Positions 15,911 through 24,261 of a stretch of DNA of 64,000 nucleotides are shown in pieces. Every line of letters starts with the position of its first letter. The stretch's first letter is position 1. The DNA is taken from NCBI RefSeq assembly GCF_040689105.1, contig NZ_JBFBVU010000001.1, positions 186,001 through 250,000 on the forward strand, written 5' to 3'. The translations under genes were made by a program, and so were the position numbers. The notes under the pieces were generated by a model, which was given only the letters and a program-made list of their open reading frames with translations, had not been told where the DNA came from and did not search any database. This stretch comes from Meridianimarinicoccus marinus (GTDB lineage: Bacteria; Pseudomonadota; Alphaproteobacteria; Rhodobacterales; Rhodobacteraceae).

Positions 15911-17530
15911 ATGTCGCATAACTGGAACGCATTGGCACAGCATCGTGCCGCAACCGAAACCCGGCCGATCCTGTCGCTGTTCGACGGCAATGGCCGGGCG
16001 GCAGAGTATTCGGTCCGGCTGGGCAACCTGCTGTTCGACTATTCCAAGACCAACATAGACGCCACCGCGCGCGGCCTGCTGCTGGAGCTGGCGCAGGAGG
16101 CCGAGATCGAGGCCCGCCGCGACGCCATGTTCGCCGGTGCGAAGATCAACGAGACCGAGGGCCGCGCGGTGCTGCACACGGCGCTGCGCAATCTCGACGG
16201 CGCGCTGGTGGTCGATGGCGCCGACGTCATGCCCGAGATCCGCACCACGCTGGCCCGGATGGAGGCCTTTGCCGAAGACGTGCGCAACGGCGTGCTGCTG
16301 GGGCAGGGCGGGCCGATCACCGATGTGGTCAACATCGGCATCGGCGGCTCGGACCTGGGACCGGCCATGGCGGCCATTGCGCTCAGCCCGTTTTCCGACG
16401 GTCCGCGGCTGCACTTCGTGTCGAACGTGGATGGTGCCCAGATCACCGAAACGCTGGCCGGGCTGAACCCGGGCACCACGCTGGTGATCGTCGCCTCCAA
16501 GACCTTCACCACCATCGAGACCATGACCAACGCCGAAACCGCGCGCCGCTGGATGGCCGAAACGGTCAGCGACCCGGCGGCGCAGTTCTGCGCGGTCTCG
16601 ACCTCGGCCGAGCGTACCGCCGCCTTCGGCATCCCGCCCGAGCGGGTGTTCGGCTTCGCCGACTGGGTCGGTGGGCGCTATTCCATGTGGGGGCCGGTGG
16701 GTCTGGCCTTGATGCTGGGCATCGGCCCGACGAACTTCCGCCGCTTTCTGGCCGGCGGGGCGGCGATGGACACCCATTTCCGCGAGGCGCCGCTGAACGC
16801 CAACATGCCGGTGCTGCTGGCGCTGGTGGGTCTGTGGCACCACCAGATCTGCGGCCACGGCAGCCGTGCCGTGCTGCCCTACGATCAGCGCCTGTCGCGC
16901 CTGCCGGCCTATCTTCAGCAGCTTGAAATGGAGAGCAACGGCAAGCGCGTCAGCATGGACGGGCAGGATCTGACGCGGGTCTCGGGGCCGGTGGTCTGGG
17001 GCGAGCCGGGCACCAATGGCCAGCACGCCTTCTACCAGTTGATCCACCAGGGCACCGCTGTGGTGCCTTGCGAGTTCATCCTGGGCGCGCGCGGGCATGA
17101 GCCCGACCTGGCGCATCACCAGACCCTGCTGGTGGCCAACTGCCTGGCCCAGTCCGAAGCCCTGCTGCGGGGCCGGACGCTGGAGGAAGCCCGCGCCATG
17201 ATGGCCGCCGCCGGCCTGCAAGGCGCCGAGTTGGACCGGCAGGCCCGGCACCGGGTATTCCCGGGCAACCGGCCTTCGACGACGCTGATCTACCCGCAGC
17301 TCACGCCCGAGGTGCTGGGCCAGATCATCGCGCTCTATGAACATCGGGTGTTCGTCGAAGGGGTGATCCTGGGGATCAACAGCTTCGACCAATGGGGTGT
17401 GGAGCTGGGCAAGGAACTGGCCAACGCCCTGCAACCGGTGCTGGAAGGCCATGCCACCACTGAAGGCAAGGACGGCTCCACCACGCAGCTTGTCGAGTAT
17501 GTGCGCGGGGCCAGAGGCTCAGCCCAATGA
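15911..17530 (+). CDS. pgi: Glucose-6-phosphate isomerase
   Basis: Interconverts glucose-6-phosphate and fructose-6-phosphate. The 539-residue length fits the long bacterial form. Motifs are IGIGGSDLGPAMA near residue 140, SKTFTTIETMTNAE, the family signature DWVGGRYSMWGPVGLAL near 251, GTNGQHAFYQLIHQG near 368 and the C-terminal SFDQWGVELGKELA containing the active-site Lys region. With zwf and pgl it lets hexose phosphate from either direction enter the Entner-Doudoroff path. Its last 12 bases overlap the convergent GNAT gene. Confidence 0.96.
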   Translation: MSHNWNALAQHRAATETRPILSLFDGNGRAAEYSVRLGNLLFDYSKTNIDATARGLLLELAQEAEIEARRDAMFAGAKINETEGRAVLHTALRNLDGALVVDGADVMPEIRTTLARMEAFAEDVRNGVLLGQGGPITDVVNIGIGGSDLGPAMAAIALSPFSDGPRLHFVSNVDGAQITETLAGLNPGTTLVIVASKTFTTIETMTNAETARRWMAETVSDPAAQFCAVSTSAERTAAFGIPPERVFGFADWVGGRYSMWGPVGLALMLGIGPTNFRRFLAGGAAMDTHFREAPLNANMPVLLALVGLWHHQICGHGSRAVLPYDQRLSRLPAYLQQLEMESNGKRVSMDGQDLTRVSGPVVWGEPGTNGQHAFYQLIHQGTAVVPCEFILGARGHEPDLAHHQTLLVANCLAQSEALLRGRTLEEARAMMAAAGLQGAELDRQARHRVFPGNRPSTTLIYPQLTPEVLGQIIALYEHRVFVEGVILGINSFDQWGVELGKELANALQPVLEGHATTEGKDGSTTQLVEYVRGARGSAQ

Positions 17531-18070
17531 CTTGCGCATGATGGGCCGCGTCGGAGACCGGCGCGCGACCTCGGCAAAGCCGGCGCTGCGATAGGCGCCG
17601 GCGAACCCCGTCCAGCCATAGACCGGCGGGTATTTCTCTTTCCCGTCGATGGGGTAGCCCTCGATCGCCGGGGCACCGCGTTCAGCCGCGAAAGTGCAGG
17701 CGGCCTGCAGCAGGTGCACGGACAGCCCCTGCCGCCGGTAGGGCGGCTTGACCAGAAAGCACGACACACTCCACACCGGCAGATCGTCCACCGGCTGCAA
17801 GATCCGCGAGGCCTTGAGCCGGGGAAACTCTGCCCGAGGCGCGACCGAAATCCAGCCCACAGGGTCGGTGCCGTCCAGGGCCAGCAGACCCGGCACCGTG
17901 CCGCTGTCGAACAGGGCGCGCATGGCGTCCCGATTGCCGTCGCCCTTGTCGGCTTCAAACTCCTTTCGGGCCACCCGCCACAACCGGCACCAGCAGCCGC
18001 CACAGCCGCCCTTGGGGCCCATGACGGTCTCGAACCCGGCCCAATCGGCGGGGGTGATCTCAATCGCCAT
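17519..18070 (-). CDS. GNAT-family N-acetyltransferase with cysteine-rich N terminus
   Basis: A 183-residue acetyltransferase fold. The acetyl-CoA loop is at PPYRRQGLSVHLLQAACTFA near residue 109, preceded by the strand VWSVSCFLV and followed by YGWTGFAGAYRSAGFAEVAR. Residues 20-28 form an unusual cluster GGCGGCWCR, with four cysteines counting Cys23, Cys26 and Cys28 and a further Cys in the core; a metal- or redox-sensing role is possible but unproven. Its start overlaps the cupin gene stop by 11 bases. The acceptor is unknown. Confidence 0.82.
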   Translation of the reverse strand: MAIEITPADWAGFETVMGPKGGCGGCWCRLWRVARKEFEADKGDGNRDAMRALFDSGTVPGLLALDGTDPVGWISVAPRAEFPRLKASRILQPVDDLPVWSVSCFLVKPPYRRQGLSVHLLQAACTFAAERGAPAIEGYPIDGKEKYPPVYGWTGFAGAYRSAGFAEVARRSPTRPIMRKSLG

Positions 18071-18512
18071 CAGGAACCTCGCGCGGAATGTCGAAGCCCG
18101 CAGGCGCCAGTTCGAAACCGGCGAAATCGAACCCCGGCGAAACGGTGCATCCCACCAGCGTCCAGTCGCCCCGGCTTTCCGCTGCCTGCCACCAGTGCGG
18201 CGGCACGATCCCCTGCGGCCTGTGCCCGGCCTCCAGATCAGGGCCCAGCGTCTGCGCGGTGGCGGGGCCAGCCTCGGTTTCGGCCATGTGGAGGGTCAGC
18301 GGCGCGCCCGCGTAGTGGTGCCAGATCTCCGTCGCATCCACCCGGTGCCAATGGCTGCGCTCGCCCGCTTTCAGAAGAAAATAGATGGCCGTGCCTGTGG
18401 GCCGCTGACCCGGTCCGCAAGCCGCGCGCCAGGTTTCGGCATACCATCCGCCCTCGGGGTGCGGCGCGAGGTTCAGTGCGGCGATGATCTGGTCGGCGGT
18501 CATCCGGTCCAT
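18060..18512 (-). CDS. Cupin domain protein (DUF985 family)
   Basis: A 150-residue single-domain cupin. Family motifs are LNLAPHPEGGWYAETWR near residue 13, TAIYFLLKAGERSHWHRVDATE near 42 with its metal-type His residues, WHHYAGAPL, PQGIVPPHWWQAAES near 104 and the ending GCTVSPGFDFAGFEL. This set is DUF985, linked to sugar-isomerase-like folds but without a settled function. ATG 18512 has AAGGGGA upstream; a second ATG lies nine bases in. It probably forms a two-gene unit with the overlapping GNAT gene. Confidence 0.88.
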   Translation of the reverse strand: MDRMTADQIIAALNLAPHPEGGWYAETWRAACGPGQRPTGTAIYFLLKAGERSHWHRVDATEIWHHYAGAPLTLHMAETEAGPATAQTLGPDLEAGHRPQGIVPPHWWQAAESRGDWTLVGCTVSPGFDFAGFELAPAGFDIPREVPDGD

Positions 18513-18647
18513 GCGAAATTTCCCCTTGTTTGCCGGGCACATCATGGCCCTGCCGCCCGCTCCCTTTGCTGCCAATGTTGCAGCCTCGCCTTCCCCTTGG
18601 TCAAGGATCACGCCTGCGGCCCCTTGAAAACAAACCACAATTTTTTT

Positions 18648-18673
18648 GGAACCTTTTGCAGGGGTCTCCCGTT
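18648..18673 (+). promoter_or_regulatory. EcfG-type (general stress response) promoter upstream of PRC-barrel gene
   Basis: GGAAC at 18648-18652 and CGTT at 18670-18673 are separated by 17 bp. This matches the GGAAC-N16/17-CGTT consensus of alphaproteobacterial EcfG sigma factors exactly. A start near 18680 would leave a leader of about 25 bases ending in the AAAGGAG ribosome site before ATG 18705. Motif is seen; sigma assignment is inferred. Confidence 0.6.
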
Positions 18674-18704
18674 GTGAGGCTGTACAAAGCGAAAGGAGTA
18701 CACG

Positions 18705-19136
18705 ATGAAAAAGTTTACCGTTTCCGCCCTGGCCCTTGCTGCTTTTGCCCTGCCGGCCGTTGCCGACACCAATTCGACCATGGAGATCGACCCGTCGACG
18801 ATCATCATCGCCGATGACATCACCGGAGGCGACATCTACACCGACCTGTCGGATGTGCCGTGGAAAGACGATGGCCCGATCGAGGCCGCAGTCGACAGCT
18901 GGAAGGCCATTGGCGAGATCGAGGATATCGTTCTGAACTCCAGTGGCCAGATGGTCGGCATCGTCGCCGATGTGGGCGGCTTCCTGGGCATCGGCGACAA
19001 GCATGTGCTGCTGCCGATGGAGAACGTGCGCATCGTTCCGCTGGCGGACGGAGATGACGACTATGCGCTGGTGACGCGCCACACCGAAGACTCGCTGATG
19101 GGTCTGCCCGAAGTTGAAAAGGGCTGGTTCGAATAA
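18705..19136 (+). CDS. Exported PRC-barrel domain protein
   Basis: A 143-residue secreted protein. The signal peptide is MKKFTVSALALAAFALPAVA, cut before DTNST, giving a small acidic mature chain. The central region IGEIEDIVLNSSGQMVGIVA near residue 66, then GGFLGIGDKHVLLPMENV, is the PRC-barrel fold, here in the periplasm. Such proteins are common in alphaproteobacterial stress regulons; the binding partner is unknown. It stands alone, with an EcfG-like promoter upstream and a shared hairpin (19185-19207) separating it from convergent eno. Confidence 0.88.
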   Translation: MKKFTVSALALAAFALPAVADTNSTMEIDPSTIIIADDITGGDIYTDLSDVPWKDDGPIEAAVDSWKAIGEIEDIVLNSSGQMVGIVADVGGFLGIGDKHVLLPMENVRIVPLADGDDDYALVTRHTEDSLMGLPEVEKGWFE

Positions 19137-19184
19137 CCGCCCGTCCCCTGCCTGACTGCCAACCTGCCATACCCGTACATGCAA

Positions 19185-19207
19185 AAGGGGGCCCTTGCGG
19201 CCCCCTT
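19185..19207 (-). terminator. Rho-independent terminator of eno
   Basis: A nine-base perfect stem, AAGGGGGCC / GGCCCCCTT on the plus strand with a five-base loop. Read on the minus strand it follows eno and ends in TTTT. On the plus strand it also lies after the PRC-barrel gene, but no T-run follows in that direction. Confidence 0.75.
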
Positions 19208-19229
19208 CGTCGTGCCAAGTCGGCAGCGA

Positions 19230-20504
19230 TTATTTCAGGATCGAGCGCCCGGCGTATTCGGCGGTTTCGCCCAGCATCTCTTCGATGCGGATCAGCTGGT
19301 TGTATTTCGCCAGCCGGTCCGAGCGCGACAGCGAGCCGGTCTTGATCTGGCCGCAGTTGGTGGCAACCGCCAGATCGGCAATGGTGGCATCCTCGGTCTC
19401 GCCCGAGCGGTGCGACATCACGTTGGTATAGCGCGCGCGATGGGCCATCTCGACGGCCTTCAGCGTTTCGGTCAGCGAGCCGATCTGGTTCACCTTCACC
19501 AGCATCGAGTTGGCCACGCCCTGCTTGATGCCGTCGGCCAGACGCGCCGGGTTGGTCACGAACAGGTCGTCGCCCACCAGTTGCACCTTGTCGCCGATGG
19601 CGTCGGTCAGAGCCTTCCAGCCGTCCCAGTCATCCTCGGCCATGCCGTCCTCGATCGAGATGATCGGGTAGTTGGCGCAGAGATCTGCCAGATAGGCGAC
19701 GTTGTCTTCCGAGGTGAGAACCTTGCCCTCGCCCTTCATGTCGTATTTGCCATCGCGGTAGTATTCCGTCGAGGCGCAGTCGAGCGCGAGGTAAATGTCC
19801 TCGGCGGGCTTGTAGCCGGCCTTTTCGATCGACCGCAGGATGAAGTCCAGCGCCTCGGTGGTCGACGACAGCCCCGGTGCGAAGCCGCCCTCGTCGCCGA
19901 TGCCGGTGTTGTAGCCCGCGCCTGACAGTTCCTTTTTCAGGGTGTGGAACACTTCCGAACCCATGCGCACCGCGTCGCGGATGTTGGTCGCGCTGACCGG
20001 CATGATCATGAATTCCTGGATGTCGATCGGGTTGTCGGCATGTTCGCCACCGTTGATGATGTTCATCATCGGCACCGGCAGGACCCGGGCCGAGGTGCCG
20101 CCGACATAGCGATACAGCGGCTGGCCGGTGTAATCCGCGGCGGCCTTGGCAGCGGCCAGCGACACGCCGAGGATGGCATTGGCGCCCAGACGGCCCTTGT
20201 TGGGGGTGCCGTCCAGTTCGATCATGGTGCCGTCGATGGCGACCTGCTCGGTTGCATCCATGCCCACCAGGCTTTCGGCAATCTCGCCGTTGACGGCGGC
20301 GACGGCGTCCAGAACGCCCTTGCCGGAATAGCGGGACTTGTCGCCGTCGCGCTTTTCCACGGCCTCATGGGCGCCGGTCGAGGCCCCCGAGGGCACGGCG
20401 GCACGGCCGAGGGTGCCGTCCTCCAGGATCACGTCCACTTCCACGGTCGGGTTGCCCCGGCTGTCCAGGATTTCGCGGCCGACGATGTCGATGATGATGC
20501 TCAT
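19230..20504 (-). CDS. eno: Enolase (phosphopyruvate hydratase)
   Basis: Converts 2-phosphoglycerate to phosphoenolpyruvate in lower glycolysis. The 424-residue length is standard. Diagnostic motifs are EILDSRGNPTVEVDV at residue 10, PSGASTGAHEAVE near 38, the magnesium-site ISIEDGMAEDDWDGW near 285, VGDDLFVTNPARL near 313 and the signature SHRSGETEDATIADLAVAT near 367. GGAA lies eight bases before the ATG. It is transcribed alone, with a hairpin terminator at its 3' end. Confidence 0.97.
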   Translation of the reverse strand: MSIIIDIVGREILDSRGNPTVEVDVILEDGTLGRAAVPSGASTGAHEAVEKRDGDKSRYSGKGVLDAVAAVNGEIAESLVGMDATEQVAIDGTMIELDGTPNKGRLGANAILGVSLAAAKAAADYTGQPLYRYVGGTSARVLPVPMMNIINGGEHADNPIDIQEFMIMPVSATNIRDAVRMGSEVFHTLKKELSGAGYNTGIGDEGGFAPGLSSTTEALDFILRSIEKAGYKPAEDIYLALDCASTEYYRDGKYDMKGEGKVLTSEDNVAYLADLCANYPIISIEDGMAEDDWDGWKALTDAIGDKVQLVGDDLFVTNPARLADGIKQGVANSMLVKVNQIGSLTETLKAVEMAHRARYTNVMSHRSGETEDATIADLAVATNCGQIKTGSLSRSDRLAKYNQLIRIEEMLGETAEYAGRSILK

Positions 20505-20601
20505 GAAGACGGTTCCTTCGCTGTGCGCAAGTTGATCTGCGCGTTGTTTACCCTGCTGCCCCTGCCGGGGGAAGCGTCAGTTGTGGGGCATGTTAGCGCA
20601 A

Positions 20602-21495
20602 TCAAGAAGTCATGGCTGCCAAAGCCCTCTGCGCGGCCCGGCGGCGCATCTGTTCGCGCATCAGGGTGTACAGCCCCGACCCGATGATTACGGCCGAGCC
20701 GATCAGTGTCCACAGGTCGGGCCGTTCGCCGAACACCAGCATCCCGATGATGACGGCAAAGATCAGGCGGGCATAGCGAAACGGGGTCACAACCGCCACA
20801 TCGCCCACCCGCATCGCCAGCGTGATGGCGTAATAGGCGGCCACACCACAGCCCAGGGCCCCGCCCAGCATCAGCCAATGATCCGGCGTCGGCCAGTGCG
20901 GAGCCCCGGACACCGGGACCAGCACCAGACCGGCGACACCGGCGGCGGCAAACCCCCAGCAGGACAGCACCGGCGAGGACAGATGCGCCGGGGCCGCGCG
21001 CGTGGCCAGATCCCGCGCCGCAAGGCAGAACACTGCGCCAACGGCCAGCAGCGAGGCCGGTTCGAACCCGGCCAGACCGGGGCGGACCACCATCAGCACC
21101 CCGGCAAATCCCACAAGGATCGCCAGCCAGCGCCGCCAGCCAACCTCGGCGCCCATGAACAGCGCGGCCCCCAGCGCCACCGCCAGCGGTGTGGCCTGCA
21201 GGATCGCCGAGGCCGTGGCCAGCGGGATCAGCACGATGGCATTGACGAACATCACCGTGCCGATCATCTCTCCGACGTTGCGCAGGATCATCAGCGGATG
21301 CCGGATTTCCGGCGGCAGCAGGCGCTCGCCGCGCAGTTTGGCCCAGGTGCCGAAGATCAGCGCGCCCGCGAATCCCAGCAGGATCAGGATCTGGCTGACC
21401 GGCAGCCCGTCCGCCATCGATTTGACGAACATGTCCTCAAGCGCGAAGCCCGCCATCGAGGCGACCATCAGCACGATGCCGCGGATGTTTTCCAT
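20602..21495 (-). CDS. DMT-superfamily transporter (EamA domains)
   Basis: A 297-residue inner-membrane protein with about ten hydrophobic helices in two EamA repeats (IRGIVLMVASMAGFALEDM at the start, then FCLAARDLATRAAPAHLSS near 160 opening the second). The conserved end of each repeat is visible (WLAILVGFAGVLMVVRPG near 124; LWTLIGSAVIIGSGLY near 263). ATG 21495 is chosen over an in-frame GTG at 21504; neither has a strong ribosome site. Substrate is not predictable; the family exports metabolites and amino acids. Confidence 0.85.
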   Translation of the reverse strand: MENIRGIVLMVASMAGFALEDMFVKSMADGLPVSQILILLGFAGALIFGTWAKLRGERLLPPEIRHPLMILRNVGEMIGTVMFVNAIVLIPLATASAILQATPLAVALGAALFMGAEVGWRRWLAILVGFAGVLMVVRPGLAGFEPASLLAVGAVFCLAARDLATRAAPAHLSSPVLSCWGFAAAGVAGLVLVPVSGAPHWPTPDHWLMLGGALGCGVAAYYAITLAMRVGDVAVVTPFRYARLIFAVIIGMLVFGERPDLWTLIGSAVIIGSGLYTLMREQMRRRAAQRALAAMTS

Positions 21496-21623
21496 TGCCG
21501 TCACTTGTTGTCAGGAACGGCGCCGTCGCGGGCCCTGCCGCGCGCGCACCGAATGCCCTTCCGACATCGCCCAAAGGCGGCGGCGCTGCAAGCGGACAGG
21601 TTCGGGCGGCGGCGGCGGACCGC

Positions 21624-22040
21624 TCAGCCGGGGCGCTTCTTGGGCACGCCGTACAACTCCAGCCGGTGGCCTTTCAACTCATAGCCCAGCTTGGCGGCGA
21701 TGCGTTCCTGAAGTTCTTCGATCTCGGCGTCGACGAATTCGATGACCTCGCCCGAATTCATGTCGATCAGGTGATCGTGGTGATCGCGGTCGGCACTTTC
21801 ATAGCGCGCCCGGCCATCGCCGAATTCATGCTTTTCAAGGATGCCGGCCTCTTCGAACAGTTTCACCGTGCGATAGACCGTGGCAATCGAGATGCGCGGA
21901 TCGACCGCCGATGCGCGGGTGTAGAGTTCCTCTACATCCGGGTGATCCGAGGTCCGTTCCAGAACCATGGCAATGGTCCGGCGCTGCTCGGTCATGCGCA
22001 GGCCTTTTTCTTCGCAGCGGGCTGTGATGGTGTCGGTCAT
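21624..22040 (-). CDS. fur: Fur-family metalloregulator (Fur/Mur)
   Basis: A 138-residue metal-dependent repressor. The winged helix includes the recognition helix ISIATVYRTVKLFEEAG near residue 50, after HPDVEELYTRA. The metal-site segment DRDHHDHLIDMNSGEVIEF follows near 84. There is no CxxC structural zinc motif, as in alphaproteobacterial Fur/Mur proteins, which often respond mainly to manganese. The start at ATG 22040 gives the usual length; upstream frame is not conserved. A second Fur-family protein, Irr, lies at 51950. Iron versus manganese specificity cannot be decided from sequence. Confidence 0.88.
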   Translation of the reverse strand: MTDTITARCEEKGLRMTEQRRTIAMVLERTSDHPDVEELYTRASAVDPRISIATVYRTVKLFEEAGILEKHEFGDGRARYESADRDHHDHLIDMNSGEVIEFVDAEIEELQERIAAKLGYELKGHRLELYGVPKKRPG

Positions 22041-22138
22041 CGCGTCGTCTCGTGGCTTCGATGGGCACTGGCTTACGGGATTTGTGCCGCCGTCTCCACC
22101 TCTAAACCTGCGGCACCGGCGCTCACGCAAGGGCGGGT

Positions 22139-23584
22139 TCAGGTGCCGCAGAAGGTCTGGCGCACTTCTTCGTCCGGTTCGGGCGGGCGGGTGAAATTTT
22201 CCGGCGCCGGGGCGAAGGGGGCGGTGACAGTTTCCAGCAGGGCACGGAAGGGGGCGAGGTCGCCCTCGACAGCACGGGAGATCATCGACTCGATCAGATG
22301 GTTGCGCGGAATGACCTGCGGGTTGGCGGCGGCCATCGCTGCCGCATCGGCACCGCCCTGTTGTGCCAGCCGGGCGGCATAGCGCAGCTGCCACGGGGCC
22401 AGCGGGGCCGGGTCGGCAAAGGCCCGATCCGCGGTGCCGGTGGCCAGCCCGGCGAAGGTGTTGGTGAAATCCGCGCGCCCGGTTTCCATCGCGGACAGCA
22501 GGTCGTTGATCAGATGACTGTCGGCCTCGGCCAGATCCTCGTCATCGGGATCGGCGGTCAGCCCCAGCTTGGCGCGAAAGACCGCCAGCCATTCCAGCGC
22601 GAAGACCTCCGGGAAACGGTGCACGGCCTTGGTGGCGATCTCGACCGCGCGATCCTGATCCGGGTCGATCAGCGGCAGCAGGCAGGTGGCCAGCTGCGCG
22701 ATGTTCCACACCGCGATGTCGGGCTGGCGGTTGTAGGCATAGCGGCCGAACTGGTCGATGGAGCTGAACACCTTGCCGGCCTCGAACCGGTCCATGAAGG
22801 CGCAGGGGCCATAGTCGATGGTCTCGCCCGAGATCGTCATGTTGTCGGTGTTCATCACCCCGTGGATGAACCCCACGCCCAGCCATTTCGCGATCAGACG
22901 GGCCTGCGCGTCGATCACCGCGTTCAGCAGGTCCAGCGCGGTGTCGGCCTGCGGGTAGTGGCGGGTGCGGGCATGGTCGGCCAGCAGGCGCACGGCGTCT
23001 TCATCGCAACGGGCGGCGAAATACTGGAAGGTGCCGACCCGGATATGGCTGGCGGCGACGCGGGTCAGCACCGCGCCCGGCATCGCACCGCCTTCGCGAA
23101 ACACCCGGTCGCCGGTGGTGACGGCGGCCAGCGCGCGGGTGCTGGGGATGCCCATGGCGTGCATTGCCTCCGAGACCACGTATTCGCGCAGCACCGGGCC
23201 AAGCCACGCGCGGCCATCGCCCATGCGTGAGAACGGCGTGCGGCCCGAGCCCTTGAGCTGGATGTCGCGGCGGTTCCCGCTGCCGTCCAGAACCTCGCCC
23301 AGCAGCAGCGCGCGGCCATCGCCCAGTTGCGGCGACCAGCCGCCGAACTGATGCCCGGCATAGGCCTGCGCCAGCGGCACGGCCCCCTCGGGCACCGCGT
23401 TGCCGGCGAGAACCGCAAGACCCGGCTCGCTGGCCAGAGCCTCGGCTTCGATCCCCAGGTCCGCCGCAAGACCGGCATTGATCACGATGAGGCCGGGGCG
23501 GGTCACCGGATCGGCCGTTTGCCGGACGTAGAATCGATCCGGCAGGCGGGCATAGCTGTTGTCGAAGGGGATCTGGAGCGTCAT
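22139..23584 (-). CDS. selO: Protein adenylyltransferase SelO (YdiU)
   Basis: A pseudokinase that AMPylates protein Ser, Thr or Tyr residues, linked to redox stress. The 481-residue length is standard. Motifs include AYAGHQFGGWSPQLGDGRA near residue 74, DIQLKGSGRTPFSRMGDG near 107, AMGIPSTRALAAVTTGD near 143, and the active-site FIHGVMNTDNMTISGETIDY near 242 followed by GPCAFMD. The protein ends in CGT, placing Cys at the third-last position, where animal SelO has selenocysteine and E. coli has Cys. The gene is single, and the decayed transporter cluster begins just beyond its start. Confidence 0.94.
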   Translation of the reverse strand: MTLQIPFDNSYARLPDRFYVRQTADPVTRPGLIVINAGLAADLGIEAEALASEPGLAVLAGNAVPEGAVPLAQAYAGHQFGGWSPQLGDGRALLLGEVLDGSGNRRDIQLKGSGRTPFSRMGDGRAWLGPVLREYVVSEAMHAMGIPSTRALAAVTTGDRVFREGGAMPGAVLTRVAASHIRVGTFQYFAARCDEDAVRLLADHARTRHYPQADTALDLLNAVIDAQARLIAKWLGVGFIHGVMNTDNMTISGETIDYGPCAFMDRFEAGKVFSSIDQFGRYAYNRQPDIAVWNIAQLATCLLPLIDPDQDRAVEIATKAVHRFPEVFALEWLAVFRAKLGLTADPDDEDLAEADSHLINDLLSAMETGRADFTNTFAGLATGTADRAFADPAPLAPWQLRYAARLAQQGGADAAAMAAANPQVIPRNHLIESMISRAVEGDLAPFRALLETVTAPFAPAPENFTRPPEPDEEVRQTFCGT

Positions 23585-23631
23585 GGCGAACCTTTATGTG
23601 ATAAGGTAGATATAGGTTCCGCCGCTCCGGG

Positions 23632-24193
23632 ATGCCATGCGCCTATGCCGAGACCTTCGTCGCCGCTCAGAAAGAAGTCCTGATCAGCTATGGCACCCCG
23701 CATCCTGGCAACATCGACGATGTCTCGGGGTTCATGTGCTCCATGCAGGGGGCATGCAGACCCAGAAAATGGTGTTGTTCGTCGGCGGCGAACTGGTCGC
23801 CCAAGTGGTGGCCGACGCCGGGGACGTGGCCGCTCTGAACCCGGCCGTAGCCCGGTCGCAGATCAATGCGGGCGACGTTTGACCGATCGTTGTGCTGGCC
23901 GACACGCGCATGGCCGGCTTGCCGGACGTGACGATCCCCAAGGAGATGAGCATCGACGTGAGCGTCTCGACAGTGCGCGGATTTGTTGTTCCCAAGGATA
24001 CGCCTGATGTGGGTGCCGAGCAGATCAAGGCCGCCCTGCTGAATTCGATGAACCCGTCTGTCTGTCAGGGGTTCCTGGACTCGGTGGGTCTGGACAGCAA
24101 TCCTGTCGTCGGCTCGCAGGAGTGGGGGCGCCGAATACCACCATGCTCACCGAGATGATTTCGGCTCTGAAAAAGCTGGATTCCATCGAGTGA
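23632..24193 (+). pseudogene. Pseudogene: tripartite tricarboxylate transporter binding protein (TctC)
   Basis: Remnant of a TctC-type periplasmic binding protein. Recognisable pieces occur in successive frames: ETFVAAQKEVLISYGTPHPG near 23650, then FVGGELVAQVVADAGDVAAL and NPAVARSQINAGDV to an in-frame TGA at 23880-23882. After the stop come VVLADTRMAGLPDVTIPKEM and STVRGFVVPKDTPDVGAEQ, and after a further shift near 24125 MLTEMISALKKLDS to the natural-looking end. The first third, with the signal peptide, is missing. It cannot yield a working binding protein. It heads the decayed transporter cluster. Confidence 0.8.
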
Positions 24194-24261
24194 ACTGACC
24201 AACAGGCGCGGCGGGTTCCTCCGCGCGCCGCGCCGTTCCTTTCTTCCACAAAGGCAAAACG

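Noticed and set aside
15149..17452. 767-codon open frame on the minus strand opposite pgl and pgi
   Set aside because: It is the antisense shadow of two conserved genes. High GC depletes stops in this frame, composition is His/Gln/Arg-rich and no family motif is seen.
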